From an uncultured Bacilli bacterium (lineage in GTDB: Bacteria; Bacillota_I; Bacilli_A; RF39; UBA660): a stretch of 40,864 nt of DNA. The DNA lies in the NCBI GenBank assembly GCA_947627385.1, contig CANQVV010000001.1:1-40864 (forward strand). The letters are read 5' to 3'. The notes beneath the pieces were generated by a model. It was not told the DNA's origin and ran no database searches. It was given only the letters and a program-made list of their open reading frames with translations. Both the position numbers and the translations under genes were made by a program. This document shows positions 1 through 7,630 of the stretch, piece by piece (position 1 is the stretch's first letter; each line of letters starts with the position of its first letter).

Positions 1-28
1 GTAAATTATTATTGTTAATAACTTCCAT
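1..28 (-). CDS. 5' end of an unidentified gene leaving the window
   Basis: An ATG at position 28 on the minus strand opens a frame reading MEVINNNNL before the window ends. It is preceded by a good Shine-Dalgarno sequence (AGGAAGGA, about 8 nt upstream). The poly-G promoter at 40-87 lies directly upstream, giving a leader of only about 25 nt. Nine residues are too few to assign a family. The start is called from the ribosome binding site and promoter spacing alone. By analogy with the other promoter copy, which faces a surface protein, an exported or surface product is possible, but that is inference. Confidence 0.55.
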
Positions 29-39
29 ATTATACAATC

Positions 40-87
40 CTTCCTATTTTATAAGATAATTATATAATACCCCCCCCCAGTGTCAAG
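40..87 (-). promoter_or_regulatory. Poly-G spacer promoter (left copy), candidate phase-variable promoter
   Basis: On the minus strand a perfect -35 TTGACA (81-86) and a perfect -10 TATAAT (59-64) are separated by 16 bp containing nine consecutive G (C70-C78 on the plus strand). The 48-bp module matches 40242-40289 at 43 of 48 positions, with five differences that are all transitions. Homopolymeric G or C tracts between -35 and -10 are a known slipped-strand phase-variation device, as in Neisseria porA. At 16 bp the promoter is one base short of the optimal 17. It faces the CDS starting at 28. Confidence 0.75.
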
Positions 88-364
88 ATTTCATTTTTAT
101 TTTGTGGAAAATTTATGTGTAATACATTTCTACAAAGATAATCATTGCTTTGATTCTCAGGTTGAAGTTGTTAATGATTTTAAAATCATTAACAACTCGC
201 ACCCCGAAGAAGACTATGATGATTTATCTTTCGATGATTTTAAAACTATTTTAATGAAAAAGGATATTGAAATTGCTTGATTAAAAAAAGGTTATCTTGT
301 GAAAGAAGGTGGTATGGGAAAAAAGGTATTCGTTACTTTCTTCAAAAAGAATACGAAGTAATTT

Positions 365-807
365 TTGATTTATCTTCTAAGTATTCTATTAATCCTTAAA
401 AATGAGAATGATTTATCCAATATTAAAGAATATTCTAATCATTTTAAAAAAGAAATATCTCAAAAGGAAATTGTTACTTTTCTTATTAATACCAACATAA
501 CTTTAAAAGCCACTTATGAATGTTATCAAGGGATTATTAATTCTTTAAAATATAAAGATTTTAATAAATTTCTTAATATCATTAATCATCCAAATTATCT
601 TATTTCTGACAAAATGAAGCGTGCTTTAATCCTTTATAAAGAAAATTTAAGTATATTAAAAACTCTTTTGAATATGACATTAACAATGGAGTTATTGAAG
701 GAACTAACAATTTAATCAAATGTATTAAACGAATTGCTTTTGGTTATAAAAGATTTGATCATTTTATTGCTAGAATTTTCTTAATTAAAGGCATTATAAA
801 AGAATGA
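365..807 (+). pseudogene. ISL3-family transposase, C-terminal remnant with frameshift
   Basis: This is the remains of an ISL3-type transposase, a DDE enzyme. The frame from 365 carries the family's C-terminal helical region (about residues 50-100, with ATYECYQGIINSLKYKDF). Near 660 the homology moves to another frame, which reads NNGVIEGTNNLIKCIKRIAF, then GYKRFDHFIARIFL, and stops at TGA 805-807. This is the family's EG-N-IK-IKR-GY-F signature. The upstream frame at 80-280, with a DLSFDDFKT segment, may be an N-terminal piece; catalytic regions between are missing. A right-end inverted-repeat-like sequence follows at 852-879, but no matching left end is visible. The element is therefore internally deleted and inactive. 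Confidence 0.75.
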
Positions 808-820
808 TTTCCATCATTCT
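801..820 (-). terminator. Hairpin terminator downstream of ltaS, inside the ISL3 end
   Basis: The sequence AGAATGAT-TTCC-ATCATTCT forms an 8-bp stem with a 4-nt loop. On the minus strand it is followed by TTTTAT, so it can end transcripts leaving ltaS. It overlaps the stop of the transposase remnant, so ltaS may use a terminator brought in by the insertion sequence. Confidence 0.5.
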
Positions 821-851
821 TCTACTATTCAATTCTTGTATCAAATTTACT

Positions 852-879
852 GTTCACCAACACTATTTGACAAAGAACC
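852..879. repeat. ISL3-type terminal inverted repeat (right end)
   Basis: Read outside-in on the minus strand this is GGTTCTTTGTCAAATAGTG followed by TTGGTGAAC. It starts with GG and a CTTTGTCAAA core, as ISL3-family ends do. It stands just outside the transposase remnant and its outer edge is 3 bp from the ltaS stop codon at 883. I found no matching left repeat. Confidence 0.5.
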
Positions 880-882
880 TTC

Positions 883-3090
883 TTATTCTTCCTTATTTTG
901 ATTATTTTCATTTACATCATCAGGAATAACTGCATCACTTTCAATTTTATCTACTGCTTTATGTTCTTCTTCATATTTTTGATATTCTTGACCTAGATAG
1001 TTGAAATAATCACTTTTAATTGCTTTACTACTCATATCTATTTTTAAGCCTATTTCATTATTTATTTGTTGAATTTCCTCAGTAGTATATGTTTCCGTAC
1101 CATAATATTTAATTTTACTAGTTGAAGCATTATAGAATGCTTTTTCATTTTTCCAAGAACCATCAGCAAATACTACTCTGGAAACATAATCTTCACTTAA
1201 TAAATCAGTTCCCATATATAATCTTGGATCATAATCAAGTCCCATTAAATTAGCCAAGGTTGGTACCAAATTAATATATGAATTATATTCAGTAAATGTT
1301 TTAGGAGTCATTGTTGAATTATAAATAACAAACGGCGTTCTTTCAATTTCATAATCTGATAAATCATGTTTAATCATTTCTGCTACTGATGATTTTGATA
1401 GACCATATGGATAATGATCACCAGTCATAACAATAACTGTATTATCAAGTTCTCCTGCTTCTTCTAATTTATTTAACATAATACCAATAGCATTATCAAC
1501 TACTTTTAATTTAGATAAATATCTACTAACTGCGGCTGAATATCCTTGGGCCATAAAATCTTTTTTATATAATTCACCATATGTTGAATTATTAGTATAT
1601 GGTTGATGACTAGTTACGGTGGTAAGCCATGTCATCCAAGGTTTTTCACTATCATCATTTAAAACAATATCCATTGCCTTGGTAAAGAATTCTTCATCAC
1701 TTGGCCATTCACCATAATAACTAGCAGTTTTAATACCTAAATCATCAGCTCCATAATATCTTTGACTTCCCATATTAGGATGGAATGTTTTTCTTTTATA
1801 ATACCATTGAACAAAATCATGCATACTTGTAGTAGTATAACCTTTATTATTAAATAAATTAAAGATAGCTTCAAAATAAATATTATTTCGATAAACATTT
1901 GTTGTACAAGTATTGTATATTGAATATAAACCAGTCATAGCACTAAATTCATTATTACCAGTCGCACAGCTATTTCTTGGTGAATAATTATTTTCCCAAT
2001 GCCATCCCTCATTATATAATTTAGTAAAGTTTGGAAAATTTACTTCATCAATAATTGCTTCATTAACTGATTCCATTAATATTACTATTACATTTTTTCC
2101 AGCAAACATACCAGTATATTCATTGTAATCTGTTACTTGTTGGGCTGCAAAATATTTATTTAAATTAGCGTATTTAAAACTAACAGTCTCATCATTAGCA
2201 AGTTCTTCTAAAACAGATGAAACTTCTCTTGTTACAGGTTTACTTGCCTCACCACCAACTTGATGATCATAAACATTTTCTATCTCTTCTGGAATAATAA
2301 AACTTTTTAAATCTAAAATACCAAACATTGCTGTACCAAATTGATTAACTGCTACGGTTGGAACATCTGGTGAAATAAATAAATGCACATTACTTTTAAT
2401 TTGAAATTTATTTTGCATAAAAGGTAAAACTAATGTTAAATAATAACATAGTACAGCAACTAAAATTGGCAAAATCCATAATAAACATTTTTTATTAAAT
2501 TTAATTTTATGATATTCTCTTTTTCTTTCAATAATTAAATAATCTACTATGGCCCAAATAAATGGTAAAAAAATAACATAATATAAAAGTTTAAAAGAAT
2601 TTAAATAATCACCAATATAATCTTTAACCGCTCCAAATTGACTAGATGTATTAAATGACATATATACACCTAAATAATTAATAAAGCCTAGTTGTAACCA
2701 AGTATAAAAAGAATATATAAAGATATAAAGTAATATTATAGTATTTCTTAACCATTTATGTTTTGTTAAACTAGCTATAAAAGTAACAACAAATGCTAAT
2801 AAAAAAGTACTTATTAAAATTCTTAATGTAGAATAATCAACAATTGCAAATTCACTAATAGCTTTAAAAATAATTTCTATTAAAAAAGTTGTAATTGTAA
2901 CATAAATTAAATTCTTTAAAAAAGTATCCTTAAAAATACTTTTCTTCTCTTCATTTTCTACTTTTTCTATTTTTTTATTTTCTACTTGTTTTGTTGTTTT
3001 CTCTTTTGTATTTTTTACTTGTTCTGTTTTTTTATCTTTTGGATTATTTTCTTTTTTTATTTTTTGTGTATTTGCTTTCTTTTTAGGCAT
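883..3090 (-). CDS. ltaS: Lipoteichoic acid synthase family protein (sulfatase-fold membrane enzyme)
   Basis: This 735-residue protein is a membrane-anchored phosphoglycerol transferase of the LtaS family, which polymerises glycerol phosphate outside the membrane. A Lys/Glu-rich cytoplasmic tail (residues 1-50) precedes about five membrane segments (roughly 58-225), then an extracellular sulfatase-fold domain (about 330-650). Visible active-site elements are the metal ligand Glu340 in VILMES, the expected nucleophile Thr377 in CATGNNEF and the metal site TGDH at 556-559. The charged N-terminal tail is longer than in typical LtaS, and a polar Asn/Glu-rich tail ends the protein. Its start overlaps the end of rnhB by 8 bp, implying co-transcription. 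It could be a paralogue acting on another polyol-phosphate polymer; the family is sure, the exact polymer less so. Confidence 0.88.
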   Translation of the reverse strand: MPKKKANTQKIKKENNPKDKKTEQVKNTKEKTTKQVENKKIEKVENEEKKSIFKDTFLKNLIYVTITTFLIEIIFKAISEFAIVDYSTLRILISTFLLAFVVTFIASLTKHKWLRNTIILLYIFIYSFYTWLQLGFINYLGVYMSFNTSSQFGAVKDYIGDYLNSFKLLYYVIFLPFIWAIVDYLIIERKREYHKIKFNKKCLLWILPILVAVLCYYLTLVLPFMQNKFQIKSNVHLFISPDVPTVAVNQFGTAMFGILDLKSFIIPEEIENVYDHQVGGEASKPVTREVSSVLEELANDETVSFKYANLNKYFAAQQVTDYNEYTGMFAGKNVIVILMESVNEAIIDEVNFPNFTKLYNEGWHWENNYSPRNSCATGNNEFSAMTGLYSIYNTCTTNVYRNNIYFEAIFNLFNNKGYTTTSMHDFVQWYYKRKTFHPNMGSQRYYGADDLGIKTASYYGEWPSDEEFFTKAMDIVLNDDSEKPWMTWLTTVTSHQPYTNNSTYGELYKKDFMAQGYSAAVSRYLSKLKVVDNAIGIMLNKLEEAGELDNTVIVMTGDHYPYGLSKSSVAEMIKHDLSDYEIERTPFVIYNSTMTPKTFTEYNSYINLVPTLANLMGLDYDPRLYMGTDLLSEDYVSRVVFADGSWKNEKAFYNASTSKIKYYGTETYTTEEIQQINNEIGLKIDMSSKAIKSDYFNYLGQEYQKYEEEHKAVDKIESDAVIPDDVNENNQNKEE

Positions 3091-3709
3091 TTTTACTACT
3101 CTCCTTTAACAAATCCCTAACCGGTTTATACGTTTTGCGGTACTCTTTAATAATACCATATTTTCGCATTAATTCAAGATGTTTCTTAGTCGGATATCCT
3201 TTGTGTTTAGCAAATTCATATTCAGGATATAGTTTATCTAATTCTACCATTAATCTATCTCTGGTAACCTTAGCAATAACTGATGCGGCAGCAATACTTT
3301 CACTTAAAGCATCACCATGAATAATTGGCAAAGCTGTAACTTCTCGATTTAATTTCATCGCATCAGTTAATATATAATCCGGTTTTATCTCTAAATTATC
3401 AAGAGCAATATTCATTGCTTTTCTTGATGCCTCTAAAATATTAATTTTATCTATTTCTTCATTATCAACAATACCTATGCCAACACTTAATGCATCACGC
3501 ATAATAATATCATAAAACAAATTTCTTTTTTTAGGACTTAATTGTTTGGAATCATTTAAGCCTTCTAATATATAATTTTCAGGTAAAATAACTGCGGCAG
3601 CTACAACCGGACCTACTAATGGTCCCCTTCCTGCTTCATCTGTCCCCGCAATAAATTTATAACCTTGATTATATAATTCTTTTTCGTATTTCAATAAATC
3701 TACTGCCAT
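3083..3709 (-). CDS. rnhB: Ribonuclease HII
   Basis: This is RNase HII of 208 residues, a cytoplasmic enzyme that nicks the RNA strand of RNA:DNA hybrids and removes single misincorporated ribonucleotides. The family signature GTDEAGRGPLVGPVV holds catalytic Asp24 and Glu25. A further acidic residue is seen at Asp116 (ILTDAM), and the conserved SIAAASVIAKVTRDRLM segment follows. Length is typical. It overlaps rbgA upstream by 10 bp and ltaS downstream by 8 bp, so the three are probably one transcript. The rbgA-rnhB order matches the usual Firmicutes arrangement. Confidence 0.96.
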   Translation of the reverse strand: MAVDLLKYEKELYNQGYKFIAGTDEAGRGPLVGPVVAAAVILPENYILEGLNDSKQLSPKKRNLFYDIIMRDALSVGIGIVDNEEIDKINILEASRKAMNIALDNLEIKPDYILTDAMKLNREVTALPIIHGDALSESIAAASVIAKVTRDRLMVELDKLYPEYEFAKHKGYPTKKHLELMRKYGIIKEYRKTYKPVRDLLKESSKNA

Positions 3710-4551
3710 ATATCTAATGTGACTCCTTTAATTTTTTCCCCCACTAAATCATTATATACTTTTAAACTAACTTTGTCATATAAAATTTCATTATTTTTAA
3801 AGGCCCCGATATTTTTACCAATAATTTCATACATTTCCATAATATCACTACTATTAATATTATATTTTTCTTTCAATATTTCGGGATAATAAGTAGCTAA
3901 AAAATTTAATATATAAGAACTTATTTCATCCATATTTAAAATTTCTTGTTTTATTCCTCCGGTTGCAGCAATATTTAATGCTACTTTTTCTTCATCAAGT
4001 TTAGGCCATAAAATACCAGGAGTATCTAAAAGAGTAATACCCACATCAGTTTTTAAATAATTCAAATTTTTAGTAACACCAGGTCTATTTTCTACATTAA
4101 CAGTCTTTTTACCAGTAATTTTATTAATTAAAGTACTTTTGCCAACATTAGGAATACCAATAACTAAGGCTCTTATTTCTTTATTATTTAAACCTTTTTC
4201 TTGTCTTTTAGTTTGAATATTTTTAGTAATTTGATGAGTTAAATCAATTATTTTTTTATAATCTTTATTTTCTTTTAAATCTACAAGAATAACATTATAA
4301 CCTTTTTCTTCATAATACTTTACCCATTTATTTGTCATATTTATATCACATAAATCTTTTTTAGTCATAATTAAAATTCTTTGTTTATTTTTTATTATAT
4401 TATCTATATCTTTTATTTTACTTGAATAAGGTATTCTAGCATCAATTACTTCATAAACAATATCTATATTTTTAATTTCATCTATAATCAATCTTTTTGT
4501 TTTGGCCATATGACCTGGATACCAATTGATATTTGTTTTATTATCATTCAT
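3700..4551 (-). CDS. rbgA: Ribosome biogenesis GTPase RbgA (YlqF)
   Basis: RbgA is a circularly permuted GTPase needed for late assembly of the 50S ribosomal subunit. The motif order is permuted as expected: TKKD (G4) precedes IGIPNVGKST (G1) and DTPG (G3). The N-terminal NWYPGHMAKTKR signature is present and an RNA-binding C-terminal helical domain follows. A longer frame with GTG starts exists to 4563, but the ATG at 4551 has the ribosome binding sequence GGTGAT 4 nt upstream, inside those extra codons, so I use 4551 (283 residues). It overlaps rnhB. The upstream neighbour is a bile-salt-hydrolase-like gene rather than lepB, so that gene interrupts the usual lepB-rbgA linkage. Confidence 0.95.
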   Translation of the reverse strand: MNDNKTNINWYPGHMAKTKRLIIDEIKNIDIVYEVIDARIPYSSKIKDIDNIIKNKQRILIMTKKDLCDINMTNKWVKYYEEKGYNVILVDLKENKDYKKIIDLTHQITKNIQTKRQEKGLNNKEIRALVIGIPNVGKSTLINKITGKKTVNVENRPGVTKNLNYLKTDVGITLLDTPGILWPKLDEEKVALNIAATGGIKQEILNMDEISSYILNFLATYYPEILKEKYNINSSDIMEMYEIIGKNIGAFKNNEILYDKVSLKVYNDLVGEKIKGVTLDIWQ

Positions 4552-4675
4552 TATTATCACCACTGCTTTTACTTTCTTCTATTAACAAATCAAACTTTTT
4601 CTATTTCATTCTAATTAAACTAATTCCATTTTGGAATAAAAAGAGTTTTTATTTTTTAAATTTCTATTAAAAATT

Positions 4676-5650
4676 TTAATTTTGCATTTTTATTTGTTGA
4701 CCTTCTACTAAATTATAACTTATTAATTTTTCACTATCTAAATTTTCTTTATGCATATCAACACCAGTTATTTGGCTATTTTCATAAGTAGTATAATAAT
4801 ATATTCCTTTATCCATATTACAACAAGAACTATAAATAGTTATTTCATATTTGTCTTCACCCATATGTACACATCCTCTTTGTTGTTCAACCGATGTTAA
4901 AATATGGTAAAATTGACTAATACTTTCGGATTCACTAACACCTGATAAGGAATTCATTTTAGTAAATGTTGCTTTCACAAATCTTGAAGCCGATGATAAA
5001 TCACCTGGTAAACCTAAGGCACCCATGCCACGACTATAAATATCAAAATTTAATTTCTTAGAAAAATTATTTTGCGGTGGTTCAATAGATAAATTCATAT
5101 AATTATTTAAATTAAACATATGCATATCAAACGTAGGATTATTAGTTAAAACACCCACCGGATTATCATAAATTTTTAACCCATCTTTAACACTTTCAAC
5201 AGTAATTGAATTATTTTTATCCGCTATTATCCAATGAAGGGGTGAAGCTGGTAATTCATCACTAAAATTAATATTGGCAATATTTATTTTATTAAGTAAC
5301 AATTTAGCTTCATCAATTGTAGCACATTGTGATAATATCCAAGGAATAAACTCAAAAGGAGCTATATTATCTTTATCTTTTTTATCTTCATGATAAAAAG
5401 CATTATTGGGAAAATTTAATCCGGCCATACCAAGACCTTTTTCATTGATTGCATCATAATATAAAGGATAATCACTAGCTACATAAGCCATCCCAATAAT
5501 AGCATAATGTTTCTCAACTGTCTTTACTTCTCTAAATTTAAAGGGATAATTCCTTGGTGTTATAGTCACCGTTTCCATATAAGAATATTCTAAATCCAAA
5601 TTTCTACCAAAATAATGATCTTTTGTTTTATAAGTTATTGCTGTACACAT
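4676..5650 (-). CDS. Choloylglycine hydrolase family enzyme (bile salt hydrolase / penicillin V acylase type)
   Basis: This is an N-terminal nucleophile hydrolase of 324 residues. The chosen start at 5650 gives MCTAIT, so Cys2 becomes the N-terminal nucleophile after Met removal; the longer frame to 5674 would bury it. AGGAAGG lies 8 nt upstream. Conserved positions include Arg16 and Asp19 (FGRNLD), Asn79 (GLNFP), Asn170/171 (VLTNNPTF) and Arg223 in LPGDLSSASRF. Members deconjugate bile salts or cleave penicillin V or acyl-homoserine lactones, and sequence alone does not settle the substrate. The GLNFP and LPGDLSSASRF regions fit gut bile salt hydrolases. It sits between lepB and rbgA within a translation-gene block, an unusual place that suggests later insertion. 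Confidence 0.87.
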   Translation of the reverse strand: MCTAITYKTKDHYFGRNLDLEYSYMETVTITPRNYPFKFREVKTVEKHYAIIGMAYVASDYPLYYDAINEKGLGMAGLNFPNNAFYHEDKKDKDNIAPFEFIPWILSQCATIDEAKLLLNKINIANINFSDELPASPLHWIIADKNNSITVESVKDGLKIYDNPVGVLTNNPTFDMHMFNLNNYMNLSIEPPQNNFSKKLNFDIYSRGMGALGLPGDLSSASRFVKATFTKMNSLSGVSESESISQFYHILTSVEQQRGCVHMGEDKYEITIYSSCCNMDKGIYYYTTYENSQITGVDMHKENLDSEKLISYNLVEGQQIKMQN

Positions 5651-5730
5651 GATAAATACCTTCCTTTCGTACATTTAAACTTTTTATGACATATATAAAA
5701 TATTATAACATATTTTAAAATTAATTTAAC

Positions 5731-5757
5731 GAAATAAAAAAATAGGAAAACCCTATT
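5731..5757 (-). terminator. Intrinsic terminator after lepB
   Basis: On the minus strand a 7-bp stem AAATAGG/CCTATTT with a short GTTTT loop is followed by TTTTATTT. The stem begins at the lepB stop codon, so the rplS-lepB unit ends here and bsh must have its own promoter. Confidence 0.7.
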
Positions 5758-6242
5758 TATTTAACATTACCAAATTTTTTAAATGGATATAATATAAAAC
5801 TAGTTGTTCCTTCAATTTTATTTTTTTTAACAGGACCTAATAGACGACTATCAAGAGAAATTTCTCGATTATCTCCCATTAAAAAATATTCATTTTTACC
5901 AAGTTTTATCTTCTCAAAATCTTTGGTAATACCATAAGCATAAGGATCTGAAACAACTTCATCATTAATATATAATTTATTAGATTTATATTCAATTGTT
6001 TCACCCGGCATACCAATAACTCTTTTGATTAAATTATCACCTTCAAAACTTTTGTCAACCACCACAATATCAAATCTTTTATAATCTTGATCAAATTTCT
6101 TTAAAATCATTACTTCGTGACCATCAAGAGTTGGAACCATACTACTTCCTTCTACTACAATGGGAGTAATCAAAAAAGATCTGATACAAATAATAACGAT
6201 AATAATAACCACATAGGGAATTAATTCTTTAATTATTTTCAT
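5757..6242 (-). CDS. lepB: Signal peptidase I
   Basis: Type I signal peptidase of 161 residues, which removes signal peptides from secreted proteins at the outer face of the membrane. One N-terminal membrane helix (about residues 8-25) is followed by the Ser/Lys dyad: Ser34 in GSSMVP and Lys73 in LIKRVIGMPG. The family box MGDNREISLDSR is also present. Size is typical of the short Gram-positive form. AAAGGAG lies just upstream of the ATG. It is 41 bp downstream of rplS, with an rplS terminator hairpin between, so expression probably depends on read-through. Likely clients here include the CAP protein and the DUF2207 protein. Confidence 0.95.
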   Translation of the reverse strand: MKIIKELIPYVVIIIVIICIRSFLITPIVVEGSSMVPTLDGHEVMILKKFDQDYKRFDIVVVDKSFEGDNLIKRVIGMPGETIEYKSNKLYINDEVVSDPYAYGITKDFEKIKLGKNEYFLMGDNREISLDSRLLGPVKKNKIEGTTSFILYPFKKFGNVK

Positions 6243-6253
6243 TTTTATTCTCC

Positions 6254-6294
6254 TTTAAAAGAAAAGAAATTAAGGTTAATACCTTAATTTCTTT
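6254..6294 (-). terminator. Strong hairpin between rplS and lepB
   Basis: A 13-bp perfect stem (6263-6275 with 6282-6294, loop of 6 nt) is followed on the minus strand by a T-rich run. The rplS stop codon lies inside the stem. It probably attenuates transcription into lepB so that L19 is made in excess over signal peptidase. Confidence 0.75.
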
Positions 6295-6637
6295 CTTTAA
6301 CCTTATAACCTTTACGCATTCCTTTAATAAAGTTAAGTTTAGCTCTTCTAACCATTCCTTTTTTAACAACAGTTATTTTGTCAATAGTTGGAGCATTAAC
6401 AGGAAATACTCTGGTAACCCCAACACCACTTGAAGTTTTACGTACTGAGAAAGTTTCAGAAACACTACCACCTTTTTTAGCTACTACTAATCCTTCAAAG
6501 GCTTGGATTCTTTCTTTCTTACCTTCTTTTACCCAAACATCAACACGAACTGTGTCTCCTACACGAAATTCAGGAATGTCTTTGCGTATATGACGGTCAT
6601 TAATTTTATCAACTAAATTAGCCATCTTTTTATACAC
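6284..6637 (-). CDS. rplS: 50S ribosomal protein L19
   Basis: L19 of 117 residues, a large-subunit protein at the 30S-50S interface. The sequence is canonical: DIPEFRVGDTVRVDVWVKEG near the N-terminus, RIQAFEGLVVAKKGGSVSETF in the middle, and a basic C-terminal RRAKLNFIKGMRKGYKVKER. The ribosome binding site AAAGGAG precedes the ATG. It has its own promoter at 6724-6752, which makes sense because its usual upstream partner trmD is separated from it here by about 2.9 kb of inserted or decayed sequence. Confidence 0.98.
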   Translation of the reverse strand: MYKKMANLVDKINDRHIRKDIPEFRVGDTVRVDVWVKEGKKERIQAFEGLVVAKKGGSVSETFSVRKTSSGVGVTRVFPVNAPTIDKITVVKKGMVRRAKLNFIKGMRKGYKVKERN

Positions 6638-6752
6638 TCCTTTCTAAATAAAATTATCTTCTGTAATCATTAATAAATAATTTTAACATTAAGCGGATTA
6701 CATGCCTTTTGGGCTTACTAGTAATTATAGCATATTTAAAAACATTTAGCAA
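6638..6752 (-). promoter_or_regulatory. rplS promoter and about 80-nt 5' leader
   Basis: On the minus strand TTGCTA (6747-6752), 17 bp, then TATAAT (6724-6729) form a good sigma-A type promoter. The leader that follows contains a short potential stem, AGCCCAAAAGGC, before the L19 start. Several Firmicutes carry autoregulatory leaders upstream of rplS. The position fits, but I cannot confirm the RNA family by eye. Confidence 0.65.
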
Positions 6753-6757
6753 TATTT

Positions 6758-7630
6758 TTAGCCTGTAAATATTTGTGTCCAATAAATTCCATATTTTGTT
6801 CCATCTAGTTTCACCATACCAACCCCAATTTTATTAAAATCAGTATTAATCATATTTTGATAATGACCATCGGATTTTTGCCACCCATCAGTAACGGCCT
6901 TGGGTGTACTATAACCACTGGCAATATTTTCACCCATAGTTTGTCCTTTATATCCTAATTCCGAAAGAACGGTATAAAAGCTTTTATTTCCCGGCCTTAT
7001 ATGACTAGTATTATTTGTATATGCCATTTCTAAACTTCTAATTGTAGCAGCAATACACAAATCATAATCTAAGGCAATAGTAGAGATATTAAGTTCTAAT
7101 CGATACATATTAACATAATTAAGTACTTCATTATATTGATTCCAATTAGTTGCCACTAAATCTATGGCTTCTTCTTTTAAAATAGTAGTATTAGCATTAT
7201 ACAAACTTGTATCCATTTTATTATATATAGTTTTTAACTTCTTTACAAAACTCCCATCATTATTATAGGTAACTTCATAACTTTTAACTTCTAAAAATTT
7301 AACACCGTATTTTTCCTTTATAACTGTACTTTCTTCAACTATTTCTGGATTTTCATTATCTTTTTTATTAGATTCATTTTTGATAATATTATTATTTGAA
7401 CCATCATTATTTTCAATTATAGAAGTTTTTTCTTGCTTATATAATTTTTCTTTTGGATTATTATCAACTATTTTAGTATCAAAATCATTAACAACCTTTA
7501 CTTTTACTTTCTTTTTTATTTCTTTTACTTTAACATTATTATTGCTAGCAAAAACTATTTTACCTACTTTAAAAGATATGCTAAATGTGAGTAATAAAAT
7601 ACCCATAATTAAAATAATTTTTCTTTTCAT
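6758..7630 (-). CDS. Secreted CAP/SCP-domain protein
   Basis: A 290-residue exported protein. The start at 7630 gives a clean signal sequence (MKRKIILIMGILLLTFSISF); the longer frame adds residues without signal character and overlaps a decayed gene. A low-complexity Lys/Asn/Glu-rich linker (about residues 30-100) leads to a CAP domain (about 165-290). CAP motifs seen are TSHIRPG, MGENIASG, DGHYQNMINTDFNKIGVG and YWTQIFTG. The bacterial CAP family (PF00188) includes YkwD; its biochemical role is poorly defined. The gene ends 5 bp before the -35 of rplS. It lies between trmD and rplS next to a phage-like remnant, so it may have arrived with that DNA. Confidence 0.82.
   Translation of the reverse strand: MKRKIILIMGILLLTFSISFKVGKIVFASNNNVKVKEIKKKVKVKVVNDFDTKIVDNNPKEKLYKQEKTSIIENNDGSNNNIIKNESNKKDNENPEIVEESTVIKEKYGVKFLEVKSYEVTYNNDGSFVKKLKTIYNKMDTSLYNANTTILKEEAIDLVATNWNQYNEVLNYVNMYRLELNISTIALDYDLCIAATIRSLEMAYTNNTSHIRPGNKSFYTVLSELGYKGQTMGENIASGYSTPKAVTDGWQKSDGHYQNMINTDFNKIGVGMVKLDGTKYGIYWTQIFTG

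Noticed and set aside
80..280. Plus-strand 66-residue frame as a gene
   Set aside because: No ribosome binding site, adjoins the decayed ISL3 transposase and shares its direction; better read as part of that remnant or as chance.
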